Translations under genes and position numbers: made by a program
Shown: positions 14,556 to 22,649 of the stretch, one piece after another
Layout: every line of letters begins with the position of its first letter
Position numbering within the stretch: position 1 is the stretch's first letter
Assembly (NCBI GenBank): GCA_964497715.1
Contig: CAZCDH010000006.1
Coordinates: 1-42,719 of the forward strand
DNA from: JABHIB01 sp964497715
GTDB taxonomy: Archaea > Nanobdellota > Nanobdellia > SCGC-AAA011-G17 > PNOQ01
Length of the DNA stretch: 42,719 bases
Reading direction: 5' to 3'
The notes under the pieces: model-generated
What the model saw: only the letters and a program-made list of their open reading frames with translations
Told to the model about the DNA's origin: nothing
The model's database searches: none

Positions 14556-15200
14556 ATGGAACAAAATATAGAAAATTCAATTCAGAAAGGTACTACAACT
14601 GTTGGTATAGTTTGTAAAGATGGAGTAGTTCTTGCAGCAGACAAAAGAGTAAGCGCAGGTTATTTAATCTCAAACAAAAAGATGGAAAAGATCCATACAA
14701 TATCTGACAATGCTGCAGTAACTATGGCAGGTTTGGTATCTGACGCACAATTAATTGTTAAATTAATCAAAGCAGAAATAAGATTGAAAAAAATAAGGAC
14801 TGTTAGAGATCCTTTAATCAAAGAAACTGCAAATCAACTAGCAAATATTTTATATCAAAATATCAGAAAGCCTTCAATGGTTCCAGGAATCGTAGGATTC
14901 TTGCTTGGAGGAAAAGATAAACTTGGGTATCATCTCTATGAATTAGGGATGGACGGATCAATTACACCCACAGATGATTTCTGTTCTAATGGATCAGGAT
15001 CACCACTTGCATATGGTGTTTTAGAAACTTTATACAATCCAGATATCACAGTAACTGAAGGAACAGAATTAGCATTAAAAGCAATAAAGGCCGCAATCCA
15101 AAGAGATATGCCTACTGGTGACGGTATAGATGTAATTACTATAACTTCAGAAGGTGTTAAAAAACACCAAACAAAAAAAGTAAAAAAAGTAATAGAATAA
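14556..15200 (+). CDS. psmB: 20S proteasome beta subunit
   Basis: This is the proteolytic subunit of the archaeal 20S proteasome. A 12-residue propeptide (MEQNIENSIQKG) precedes TTTVGIV, so autocleavage would expose Thr13 as nucleophile. VVLAADKRVSAGY carries the conserved Asp and the strand following it, and SNKKMEKIH carries the active-site Lys. GSGSPLAYGVLE and DMPTGDGIDVITI are the later conserved motifs. Length (214) is normal. A TATA box (TTTATAAA, near 14500) and a weak SD (AGAGGTTT) give it a leader. It is followed 20 bases later by aCPSF1, a pairing also known in other archaea such as Methanocaldococcus. Confidence 0.95.
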   Translation: MEQNIENSIQKGTTTVGIVCKDGVVLAADKRVSAGYLISNKKMEKIHTISDNAAVTMAGLVSDAQLIVKLIKAEIRLKKIRTVRDPLIKETANQLANILYQNIRKPSMVPGIVGFLLGGKDKLGYHLYELGMDGSITPTDDFCSNGSGSPLAYGVLETLYNPDITVTEGTELALKAIKAAIQRDMPTGDGIDVITITSEGVKKHQTKKVKKVIE

Positions 15201-15220
15201 TAAATTCTTTGTTTTAAAAA

Positions 15221-17122
15221 ATGGTAATAAAGATAATAGAATCGATAAATGAATTATTGCCTTCAGGTGCAAATATATCTCAGGTAGCATTCGAGGGAGC
15301 GAATATAGTACTTTATACGAAAAATGGTGAATTTTTCTTAAATAATAAAGGCGTTATAAGAGAGATAGTTAGTAAAATTAAAAAGAGAGTGGAATTAAGG
15401 GCAGATCCTTTACTTTGTTTAGAGTCAGAAAAGACTGAAATGATTATAAAGAAAATAATTCCTAAAGAAGCAGGAAAAGTAAATATAATATTTGACCCTC
15501 AAAGGGCCCAAGTAATTCTAGAGGCAGAAAAACCAGGTTTGGCAATAGGTAAAGAGGGAGAGCTTCTAAAAGAAATAAAGAAACAAACTAATTGGACACC
15601 ATTTGTTAAACGTGTTCCTTCAATTAAATCAAAGATCATAGAGAATATTAGGCAAGTATTATACACAAATGATGATTATAGAAAAAAATTCTTACATTCA
15701 GTTGGTGAGCGAATTTATGGGCCAACTAGAAAAAATAAGAGAACAGAATGGGTAAGGCTAACTTTTTTAGGTGGAGGAAGACAGGTTGGAAGATCATGCT
15801 ACCTTCTACAAACTCAGGAATCAAATATTCTAATAGATTGTGGAATAAATGTTGCAGCATTAGAAGATAGCGCATATCCATATTTAGATATCTCAGAATT
15901 AAAGATTAATGAATTAGATGCAGTAGTACTATCTCACGCACATTTAGATCACACTGGAGTAATCCCGTTGTTGTATAAATATGGTTACAAGGGACCACTA
16001 TACTGTACTGCTCCCTCAAGAGATATTGCAGCATTATTATGTTTAGATTTAATATCAATTCACAAGGGAGAAAACAAAAAAGAACTTTATTCATCGTCTG
16101 ACATAAAACAGATGGTTAAACACACAATTGTTCTAAATTATGAAGAAGTTACTGATATAACTCCTGATGTTCGTTTAACTCTATATAATGCTGGACATAT
16201 TTTAGGTTCATCACTCTGTCACTTTCACATAGGAGATGGTTTACACAATTTCATGTACACTGGTGATATGAATTATGAAGTATCAAATCTTTTACCTGCA
16301 GCATCAACAAGATTTCCAAGATTAGAAACTTTAATGATAGAATCTACGTACGGTGGGAGAGACGATGTCACTTCTACAAGGAAAGAGGCAGAAGATTATT
16401 TATTAGAGATAATAAAATCTACAGTAAGTAGGGGCGGAAAGATTTTAATGCCAGTTCTTGGAGTAGGTCGTTCACAAGAAGTTATGCTTATTGTTGAGAA
16501 AGCAATAAGAGAAGGAAGACTAGACGATATTCCTGTTTTCGTACAAGGTATGGTTTGGGACGTTACTGCAATTCACACAACCTATCCAGATTTTTTCAAT
16601 TCAAGAGTAAAAAAAGATATTTTTCATAAAGACATGAATCCATTCCTATCAAAGATATTCAAGAGAGTCGGATCTCACAAAGAGATGATGAATATTGTAG
16701 ATGAACACGGACCTTGTGTAATCATGGCAACTTCTGGTATGATGACTGGTGGTGCTTCTGTAGAATATTTCAAACACTTAGCAGACGATCCTAAAAATTC
16801 ACTAATACTAACTTCTTATCAAGGAGAAGGATCATTGGGTAGAAGGTTACAACAAGGAGAAAAAGAAATACTCTTTAGAGATGGAAGTAAACAAGTTCCA
16901 GTTAATGTTAAACTAGATATTTATTCAATTCATGCATTTACAGGACACAGTGATAGAAATCAACTAATGAATTATTTCAGAAGAGTCTCACCAAGGCCTA
17001 AAAAAGTTATTATGGTGCACGGAGAGAGTTCAAAATGCTTAGATCTAGCTAGTTCTTTACATAAGATGATGAAAATCGAGACAACAGCTCCAAAAAATCT
17101 AGAGACTGTAAGATTAGTATAA
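15221..17122 (+). CDS. aCPSF1/FttA: KH-domain beta-CASP ribonuclease and transcription terminator
   Basis: aCPSF1 (FttA) is the archaeal CPSF73 relative that cleaves nascent RNA at U-rich 3' ends and terminates transcription. The first 140 residues form two KH-like domains (GLAIGKEGELLKEIKKQ is the KH loop). The metallo-beta-lactamase domain follows, with FLGGGRQVGRSCYLL, then SHAHLDHTG (H239, H241, D243, H244), AGHILGSSLCHF and YTGDMNYE. The beta-CASP part has ESTYGGRDD, MATSGMMTGG and IHAFTGHSD. Length (633) is normal for archaea. The U-rich tracts after several genes here (for example 34357 and 40951) are the kind of site it recognises. Confidence 0.94.
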   Translation: MVIKIIESINELLPSGANISQVAFEGANIVLYTKNGEFFLNNKGVIREIVSKIKKRVELRADPLLCLESEKTEMIIKKIIPKEAGKVNIIFDPQRAQVILEAEKPGLAIGKEGELLKEIKKQTNWTPFVKRVPSIKSKIIENIRQVLYTNDDYRKKFLHSVGERIYGPTRKNKRTEWVRLTFLGGGRQVGRSCYLLQTQESNILIDCGINVAALEDSAYPYLDISELKINELDAVVLSHAHLDHTGVIPLLYKYGYKGPLYCTAPSRDIAALLCLDLISIHKGENKKELYSSSDIKQMVKHTIVLNYEEVTDITPDVRLTLYNAGHILGSSLCHFHIGDGLHNFMYTGDMNYEVSNLLPAASTRFPRLETLMIESTYGGRDDVTSTRKEAEDYLLEIIKSTVSRGGKILMPVLGVGRSQEVMLIVEKAIREGRLDDIPVFVQGMVWDVTAIHTTYPDFFNSRVKKDIFHKDMNPFLSKIFKRVGSHKEMMNIVDEHGPCVIMATSGMMTGGASVEYFKHLADDPKNSLILTSYQGEGSLGRRLQQGEKEILFRDGSKQVPVNVKLDIYSIHAFTGHSDRNQLMNYFRRVSPRPKKVIMVHGESSKCLDLASSLHKMMKIETTAPKNLETVRLV

Positions 17123-17186
17123 AATCATCACTTTCCAGTAACAACAAATAGTTAACCTTATATACTAGCAATCTGTATAATTATGT

Positions 17187-17663
17187 ATGAAAAAGACAGT
17201 TATTTTAATAGGATTAATTTTTATGCTTGGTTGGCTTTCTAATAGTGCATACAGCACAGATTTTGAAGAACCTTCGAGCATTTTCACAACTAAAGATCTA
17301 ATTTCTCCTCAAGATTGGGTTAATACAAACCAAATTTTCATTTATCAAGATTATATAGTTATCAAAGTTCCCGGCGCAAAATTAGTAAGTTATGCAGATA
17401 CAAATTCTATGGATCCCCTATTAGATAGTGGGGCAAACGGACTAGAGATAATTCCACAATCAGAAGAACATCTCCAAATAGGAGATATAATCACTTATGA
17501 TGCAGATTGGAATGATAATCTAGTTGTTCATAGAATCATATTTATCGGAGAAGATGATGAAGGGTGGTACTGTATAACGAAAGGAGATAATTCTAGATTT
17601 ACAGATCCTGGAAAAATAAGATTTGACAAAGTAAAATATGTATTAATAGGAGTGATATACTAA
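17187..17663 (+). CDS. S26-family signal peptidase-like protein
   Basis: The 158-residue protein has an N-terminal hydrophobic anchor (VILIGLIFMLGWLSNSAYS). Next is the box SYADTNSMDPLLDSGANG, where the Ser before MDP matches the catalytic Ser of signal peptidase I. Then QIGDIITYD and NLVVHRIIF follow, with His in place of the bacterial Lys, as in archaeal and ER-type enzymes (Ser-His). WYCITKGDNSRFTDPG is box D/E-like, and KVKYVLIGVIY ends the fold. It probably removes signal peptides at the membrane; the ectodomain is small. TATA box CTTATATACT lies about 27 bases upstream. The next gene starts after TAA-A-ATG. Confidence 0.8.
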   Translation: MKKTVILIGLIFMLGWLSNSAYSTDFEEPSSIFTTKDLISPQDWVNTNQIFIYQDYIVIKVPGAKLVSYADTNSMDPLLDSGANGLEIIPQSEEHLQIGDIITYDADWNDNLVVHRIIFIGEDDEGWYCITKGDNSRFTDPGKIRFDKVKYVLIGVIY

Positions 17664-17664
17664 A

Positions 17665-17913
17665 ATGGATAAAAAAGAAATAATAGAGAAATTAAACCTT
17701 GGAGATTTCGTTTCAATAGATCATGAAGAAGGAATATTCAATAAACGAGTGACAGAAACTATTGGACATGTTTATGAAGTTAAGGGAAATAGTTGTAAAC
17801 TATTAGAAAGAGATTGGATAGAATATCTAGATCTTCCAAAGCCTTCAAAACCAGAGTATGAAAGGAAAAAAACAATTCATTATAAAAAAATAAAAAATAT
17901 TTATAGAGTTTAA
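17665..17913 (+). CDS. Small hypothetical protein
   Basis: The 82-residue protein is soluble and mixed-charge, with a central beta-like part (GDFVSIDHEEGIFNKRVTETIGHVYEV) and a basic end. I recognise no family. It follows the signal-peptidase-like gene by one base, so it is part of that operon. Confidence 0.6.
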   Translation: MDKKEIIEKLNLGDFVSIDHEEGIFNKRVTETIGHVYEVKGNSCKLLERDWIEYLDLPKPSKPEYERKKTIHYKKIKNIYRV

Positions 17914-17956
17914 AGTAAGATTCAATAAAACATATAATAATAGGAGATATAATAAA

Positions 17957-18064
17957 ATGGAAGCAATATGTGATAAATGTGGAGCAGTGTATATGGTAGG
18001 TGTATCAAAACCTAGTTCATTACGTTGTATTTGCAGAAGCAAAGATTTCAAACTTAAAGAATAA
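17957..18064 (+). CDS. 35-residue zinc-finger microprotein
   Basis: The reading frame encodes MEAICDKCGAVYMVG followed by SLRCICRSKDFKLKE. A CxxC and a CxC, 19 residues apart, could bind one zinc. TAGGAGATA before the ATG may act as a ribosome-binding site. The end overlaps the end of the convergent presenilin-like gene by 11 bases. It is too short for most gene callers; support is the Cys pattern, position and ribosome-binding-like motif. Confidence 0.5.
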   Translation: MEAICDKCGAVYMVGVSKPSSLRCICRSKDFKLKE

Positions 18065-18842
18065 TAACAACAAGTAAACCTAAGAAACATCCAGCAGAGA
18101 TAAAAGGCATAGCTGGATAAAACTTTTTCTTTTCACTAAATACTAACAATAATAGTAGTGCAAGGGCTGCAAAAACACTAACTATGTATGCTTCCATAAT
18201 GCCAAATGATTTCAATATAACTCCTGAGAATAACAAAGGGAATCCTATATCTCCTCCTCCAAGCACTGCAACTTTATTTTTTCCGTAAGGAACTAACAGT
18301 CCTGCAAATAATTTAGATTCTGTCTGGAATTTAGCCATCTTAACCATATGTTTAGTTTTCCAAACAGCGATCATATCATATATAGAGATAAAAATAAGTA
18401 ACAAGCTCATAGAAAGAAGACCTAAAATGGGTACAAAGATTCCTGCTAAACCTCCATAAATAAATAATTCTGGAAAATTATGAGATATAACATTAGGTCT
18501 AAGTGTTTTCAAGCTAGCAAATCCTAAAGCAAGGAACAAAGCGAGATATTGGTGAACAAAAGCTCCAAAACTTATTAACAAAGCATAAGATACGGCTACA
18601 AAGAACCAAATTTTCCACACTCTAAATGCATTAAGTCTAATTAAAAGTAAAACGAGTGCAGTAGCAATTAGTATTGCAATCAAAATAGGGATGTATCCAC
18701 TCTCTTCATTAAGCTCTGGCCTTTCAATTCCCATTGGCAGATCTCCACCAACAAGGTATCTGTCAGTTACACTAAGTCCTATAAAATGAGCTACTAAGAA
18801 TAATGAAATAATAATCAAACTAACTTTGAGATTGTGTTTCAT
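18054..18842 (-). CDS. Presenilin/signal-peptide-peptidase-like intramembrane aspartyl protease
   Basis: This 262-residue protein has about eight or nine membrane segments. It shows the three signatures of the presenilin/SPP family (A22): YD in SIYDMIAVWKTKHM, GxGD as VAVLGGGDIGFPLLFSG, and the PAL-like motif YPAMPFISAG near the C terminus. The two aspartates would form the active site inside the membrane. Archaeal homologues cut membrane-spanning peptides such as leftover signal peptides. Its gene is convergent with an S26 signal-peptidase operon, which fits a shared role in clearing signal peptides. TATA box TTATTTAAAC lies about 27 bases before the ATG. Confidence 0.85.
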   Translation of the reverse strand: MKHNLKVSLIIISLFLVAHFIGLSVTDRYLVGGDLPMGIERPELNEESGYIPILIAILIATALVLLLIRLNAFRVWKIWFFVAVSYALLISFGAFVHQYLALFLALGFASLKTLRPNVISHNFPELFIYGGLAGIFVPILGLLSMSLLLIFISIYDMIAVWKTKHMVKMAKFQTESKLFAGLLVPYGKNKVAVLGGGDIGFPLLFSGVILKSFGIMEAYIVSVFAALALLLLLVFSEKKKFYPAMPFISAGCFLGLLVVIIL

Positions 18843-18925
18843 AAATCAAAATTAAATAAACTAGTTTAAATAATTTTGCATAACTTTAGATAACTTTTTA
18901 TATAATAAATCTCATAAAAGTTAAT

Positions 18926-19882
18926 ATGAAAAAAGTAGGGTTGGCTTTGGGTGGTGGAACTGCATTAGGATTCTCACATATTGGAGTGCTTGAAAGCCTA
19001 GAAAAAAATAAAATAAAAATAGATTATCTTTCTGGAACAAGTATGGGGGCAGTAGTGGCGGCACTATATGCTTCAGGTATGAGCATAAGGGATATGAAAG
19101 AAATCACAATGACAACAAGGTGGGAGAACCTAGTAGATTTCAAATTACCTGATCGCGGAATACTTTCTGGAGATAAGATAGAAACCTTCCTAAGAGTTTT
19201 ATTGAAAAACAAAAAATTCAAAGATTTAAACATTCCTCTGGCAATAGTTGCAACAGACATATACAATGGAGAGAAAATAATATTCAAGAAAGGAGATGTA
19301 GCAAGCGCAGTTAGGGCCAGTATATCATTGCCTAATATTTTTGTTCCATTCGAATATAATAACCGGGTTCTGATTGATGGAGGAATAGTTGATCCAATAC
19401 CTGTTGATATAGCAAAAGATATGGGTGCAGATATTGTAATTGCAACAGATCTCTCAGTACCTGTAAAAAATGTTATGATTAATTCTAAAACTAAAAAGAA
19501 TAAAAGGTTTTTAAAGAAAATTGAAAAAAAATTAATTGAACAAGAGATAAATGAAATAAATAATTACACTACTAAACACAAAGATTCAATACCTTGGTTT
19601 TTAAAAGGAGTTACTGCTGTACTAAATAGACCAAAGACTATAATCGAATACTTTACAAAACATAGATTAAAAGTTCCAGAGTTTTTAACAATCACTTCAA
19701 ATTCATTTAGTATAATGACTAGTGAACTAAGTAAAAGTGCACTAAAATCTGCAGACTATGTAATCAAACCAAATTTAAAAGGATTCACCAGATTTGATTT
19801 TGGAAGAGTTGGGAGTCTAATAAAAAGAGGAAAAATAAAAACAGACAGTTCAATAAAAGATATTAGGAAATTAATAAAATGA
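18926..19882 (+). CDS. Patatin-like phospholipase/esterase
   Basis: The 318-residue protein starts with the patatin oxyanion-hole motif GLALGGGTALGFSHIGVL (about 4-21). The nucleophile elbow is YLSGTSMGAVVAALYASG (Ser in GTSMG, about residue 39), and the catalytic Asp is in LIDGGIVDPIPVD. These form the Ser-Asp dyad of RssA/NTE-type hydrolases acting on lipid esters. In archaea with ether lipids the substrate is unclear; host or scavenged bacterial lipids are possible. A central, lysine-rich insertion spans about 180-240. Its TGA overlaps the ATG of the next small gene (ATGA), so translation is coupled. Confidence 0.88.
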   Translation: MKKVGLALGGGTALGFSHIGVLESLEKNKIKIDYLSGTSMGAVVAALYASGMSIRDMKEITMTTRWENLVDFKLPDRGILSGDKIETFLRVLLKNKKFKDLNIPLAIVATDIYNGEKIIFKKGDVASAVRASISLPNIFVPFEYNNRVLIDGGIVDPIPVDIAKDMGADIVIATDLSVPVKNVMINSKTKKNKRFLKKIEKKLIEQEINEINNYTTKHKDSIPWFLKGVTAVLNRPKTIIEYFTKHRLKVPEFLTITSNSFSIMTSELSKSALKSADYVIKPNLKGFTRFDFGRVGSLIKRGKIKTDSSIKDIRKLIK

Positions 19883-20052
19883 TTAAAGAAGATTTTAAAG
19901 GAATATGTCCAGACTGTGGGTCAAAACTGCATGAGGGACAACATAAATTTGCAGATGGAATGTACTATGTAAGTTCTTGTAAGGAATGCGGTTTTAAAAA
20001 TGAAACTCCATTAGAAGAGAAGAGAAGAATAAAACACCTAAAATCAAAATGA
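19879..20052 (+). CDS. 57-residue zinc-ribbon protein
   Basis: The reading frame encodes MIKEDFKGICPDCGSKLHEG, then about 13 residues, then SSCKECGFKNETPLEEKRR and a basic end. Two CxxC knuckles 21 residues apart form a classic zinc ribbon. It starts on the ATGA that ends the patatin gene and ends on the ATGA that begins alkD, so all three are translationally coupled. No function can be given beyond zinc binding and probable nucleic-acid or protein contact. Confidence 0.75.
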   Translation: MIKEDFKGICPDCGSKLHEGQHKFADGMYYVSSCKECGFKNETPLEEKRRIKHLKSK

Positions 20053-20759
20053 GTTTACAAGAATTACGATCTGTTCTAGAAAAAGAAGCAAATGAAGAAA
20101 AATCAAAAATTCATTCTAGGTTTTTCAAAACAGGAAAAGGAGAATATGGTGAGGGTTCAATTTTCTTAGGAATTACAGTTCCAGTTTTAAGAAAAATAGC
20201 AAAGAAATACCAAAACTTATCTCTAGAAGATTTACAGATATTATTAGATGATAAAATCCATACATACAGGTTTGTAGCAATCATAATTCTAGTTGAAGAG
20301 TATAAAAGGGGAGATAATAAAAGAAAAAAAGAAATATATGAATTCTATTTAAAAAACTCTAAAAATATTAATAATTGGGATCTAGTTGATGTTTCTGCAC
20401 CCCATATTGTTGGCCATTATTTATATCATCAACCCAACATAATTGCAAAAAAGAAATTACAACAACTTGCCCTTTCAGAAAGTTTATGGGAAAAAAGAAT
20501 TGCAATAGTTTCAACATTTTATTTTATTAGGCAGAATAGATTGGGGGAAACCTATGGGATATCTAAAATGTTACTAAAAGACAATCATGATTTGATTCAC
20601 AAAGCGTGTGGGTGGATGTTGAGAGAGGTTGGAAAGAGAAATCAAAAAGTTTTAGAAAGGTTTTTAGATAAGTATGTGGATGTGATGCCAAGAACTATGC
20701 TGAGATATTCTATAGAAAGGTTTGAAGAAGAAAAAAGAAAATACTATCTAAATAAGTAA
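20049..20759 (+). CDS. AlkD-like DNA alkylation repair glycosylase
   Basis: The 236-residue all-helical HEAT-like protein matches the AlkD family. Family landmarks are FFKTGKGEYGEGSIFLGITV near the N terminus, NWDLVDVSAPHIVGHYL (W and D of the active-site cleft) in the middle, and CGWMLREVGKRNQKVLERFL later on. AlkD removes bulky or positively charged alkylated bases without base flipping. It overlaps the preceding zinc-ribbon gene by 4 bases. Confidence 0.88.
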   Translation: MSLQELRSVLEKEANEEKSKIHSRFFKTGKGEYGEGSIFLGITVPVLRKIAKKYQNLSLEDLQILLDDKIHTYRFVAIIILVEEYKRGDNKRKKEIYEFYLKNSKNINNWDLVDVSAPHIVGHYLYHQPNIIAKKKLQQLALSESLWEKRIAIVSTFYFIRQNRLGETYGISKMLLKDNHDLIHKACGWMLREVGKRNQKVLERFLDKYVDVMPRTMLRYSIERFEEEKRKYYLNK

Positions 20760-20794
20760 GTTTTTTAAACAAGTCAATAGTTATATCATTATGA

Positions 20795-20868
20795 GGGGAC
20801 GTAGCATAACCTGGCTAGTGTTGCCGGCTCCAACCCGGTAGGTGGGGGTTCAAATCCCTCCGTCCTCA
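20795..20868 (+). tRNA. tRNA-Trp (anticodon CCA)
   Basis: The 74-nt cloverleaf has acceptor GGGGACG/CGTCCTC (one G-T), D stem GCAT/GTGT, anticodon stem GCCGG/CCGGT with loop CTCCAAC (anticodon CCA at 20830-20832), and T arm GGGGG-TTCAAAT-CCCTC. The discriminator is A, with no encoded CCA. There is no intron, although archaeal tRNA-Trp genes often carry one. trpS starts 43 bases downstream. A TATA-like TTTTTTAAAC lies about 28 bases upstream. Confidence 0.93.
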
Positions 20869-20911
20869 TTTTTTAGAAACTTTTATATAAACTGATTCTC
20901 AAAATAACTCT

Positions 20912-21982
20912 ATGAAGCTTACGCCTTATGAAGTGGAAGGAGAAATTGATTATAATAAAGTAATCAAACAGTTTGGAGCATCATTAATTGATGAAAACTT
21001 AAAGGTCAAACTAGCTGGTCTAAAATTAATTGATAAAGGTATTTTTTTCGCACATAGAGATTTAGATAAAATTCTAAAAAAAGAGTTTGCAATAGTTTCT
21101 GGAAGGGGCCCGAGTGCAAAAATAACTTTGGCACATTTACAAATATTCAAGTTCGTAAAAGATATGCAAGACAAATTCAATTGCAGAGTTTTCATTCCAT
21201 TTTCAGACGATGAAAAGTTCTTATTCAATCAAAAATTAAGTTATGAGGAATCAAAAAGACTGGCGTATGAAAATGCTTTAGATATAATAGCAATAGGGTT
21301 TGATCCGAAGAAAACAGAAATAATAATTGATTTTGAGAATATGAATCAAGAACTTTACAATCTTTCAATGAGATGTGCAAAAACTTTAACAAATAACACA
21401 GTTAGATCAGCATTCGGTTTCACTGGTGATAAGAATGTAGGAATCAATTTCTATCCTGCAATGCAGGCCGCACATATTCTCTATCCAACTTTAAAGTATG
21501 GGATACCAACAATTGTTCCGATAGGTGTTGATCAAGACGTTTTCATAAAATTAACAAGAGATATAGCACATAAATTAAAATTACAAAAACCTGGAGATAT
21601 TTTATCAAAATTCATTCCAAGTTTAGAAGGAACTTCAAAAATGAGTGCTTCAAATCCTAACTCTGCAATATATTCAGATGATTCAATGAAGGATATTGAA
21701 AAGAAACTAAAAAAAGCTTTTTCTGGCGGAAGAGAAACATTAGAAGAACATAGAAAATATGGCGGAAATCCAGATGTAGATGTTTGTTATCAATATCTTC
21801 ATTTATTTTTAGAAGATGATGAAAAAAAATTAAAAGAGATTTATGATTCATATAAATCTGGTGAGCTAACTACGGGAGATCTTAAAAAATACACAATTAA
21901 GAAAACTCAAGAATATCTAAAAGAACATCAAAAAAAGAGAGAAGAAGCAAAAAAACTTTTACCAAAGTTTCTAAAATCCTAA
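20912..21982 (+). CDS. trpS: Tryptophanyl-tRNA synthetase (archaeal/eukaryotic type)
   Basis: This class Ic synthetase charges tRNA-Trp. In its 356 residues it has the HIGH-equivalent SGRGPSAKITLAHLQIF, the tryptophan pocket region INFYPAMQAAHILYP, GVDQDVFIKLTRDIA, and the KMSKS-equivalent TSKMSASNPNSAIY. The C-terminal helical part binds the anticodon. It lies directly behind the gene for its own substrate tRNA but has its own TATA box (CTTTTATATAAAC, 20880-20892) about 26 bases before the ATG, so the two need not be one transcript. Confidence 0.95.
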   Translation: MKLTPYEVEGEIDYNKVIKQFGASLIDENLKVKLAGLKLIDKGIFFAHRDLDKILKKEFAIVSGRGPSAKITLAHLQIFKFVKDMQDKFNCRVFIPFSDDEKFLFNQKLSYEESKRLAYENALDIIAIGFDPKKTEIIIDFENMNQELYNLSMRCAKTLTNNTVRSAFGFTGDKNVGINFYPAMQAAHILYPTLKYGIPTIVPIGVDQDVFIKLTRDIAHKLKLQKPGDILSKFIPSLEGTSKMSASNPNSAIYSDDSMKDIEKKLKKAFSGGRETLEEHRKYGGNPDVDVCYQYLHLFLEDDEKKLKEIYDSYKSGELTTGDLKKYTIKKTQEYLKEHQKKREEAKKLLPKFLKS

Positions 21983-22366
21983 TTATTTTTCTAATTCAAA
22001 TCTAAGAGTTTCATACTCTTCATATTTAGAATCACTTAAGATCTCTTTAGCATATTCGCCATCAAAATGTTTAGCAACAAGGTGTGCTGCATGAGTACTT
22101 AGTCCTTCTCTAACTAAAGAAGACTCAATAATTTCATGTAAAATATAAGGTTTTTTAAATTTTTTAGGAGCACTATCATGAATATAAATATCTGCACCAT
22201 CATATACTGTAGATGCAAACCACTCAGCAATTTCTCCTTCACCAGAATAAGATGTCGGATCAATCCAGTAAGTTCTATTCAGATATTCAACTAACCCTAC
22301 TTTAGAAATATCAAATGAACTAAGTTCTTTCTTCAATTCATTAATTTTGTCACTAAGATCTTCCAT
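21983..22366 (-). CDS. Hypothetical protein with HExxE motif
   Basis: The 127-residue protein has YIHDSAPKKFKKPYILHEII, whose HEIIE is followed about 11 residues later by THAAHLVAKHFDGEY. HExxE with a downstream His can bind a metal and occurs in some peptidase-like folds, but the second His of HExxH is absent. I do not recognise the family. It starts one base after the stop of the 93-residue gene (TAA-A-ATG) and is the third gene of the TrmB-led operon. Confidence 0.6.
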   Translation of the reverse strand: MEDLSDKINELKKELSSFDISKVGLVEYLNRTYWIDPTSYSGEGEIAEWFASTVYDGADIYIHDSAPKKFKKPYILHEIIESSLVREGLSTHAAHLVAKHFDGEYAKEILSDSKYEEYETLRFELEK

Positions 22367-22367
22367 T

Positions 22368-22649
22368 TTAGATGTGTGTCTCTTCCTCGGCTAGCCTGTA
22401 AGCAAGAACGAACATTCTATTTTCTTCTTCTTTTGTTAGATCGTAATTTGTTCTAGCATCAAACCCAAATTCTTCATAAATTCCTGGATTCCCTAATAAT
22501 TCTTTATATATTCTAGAAAATATTAAAGTATTAATATTATTCTCACTTTTACTACCAAGAAATTCAAATACATTAAACTCAATAATCTCTTCTAATTCTG
22601 TTCCATCTAATGATTTAATATGTTCAATATATTTATTTATTTGTTCCAT
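22368..22649 (-). CDS. Hypothetical protein
   Basis: The 93-residue protein is acidic and helical, with no signal peptide or recognisable motif. The start overlaps the end of the TrmB-like gene by 13 bases and the stop is one base before the next start, so it is firmly inside that operon. Confidence 0.6.
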   Translation of the reverse strand: MEQINKYIEHIKSLDGTELEEIIEFNVFEFLGSKSENNINTLIFSRIYKELLGNPGIYEEFGFDARTNYDLTKEEENRMFVLAYRLAEEETHI

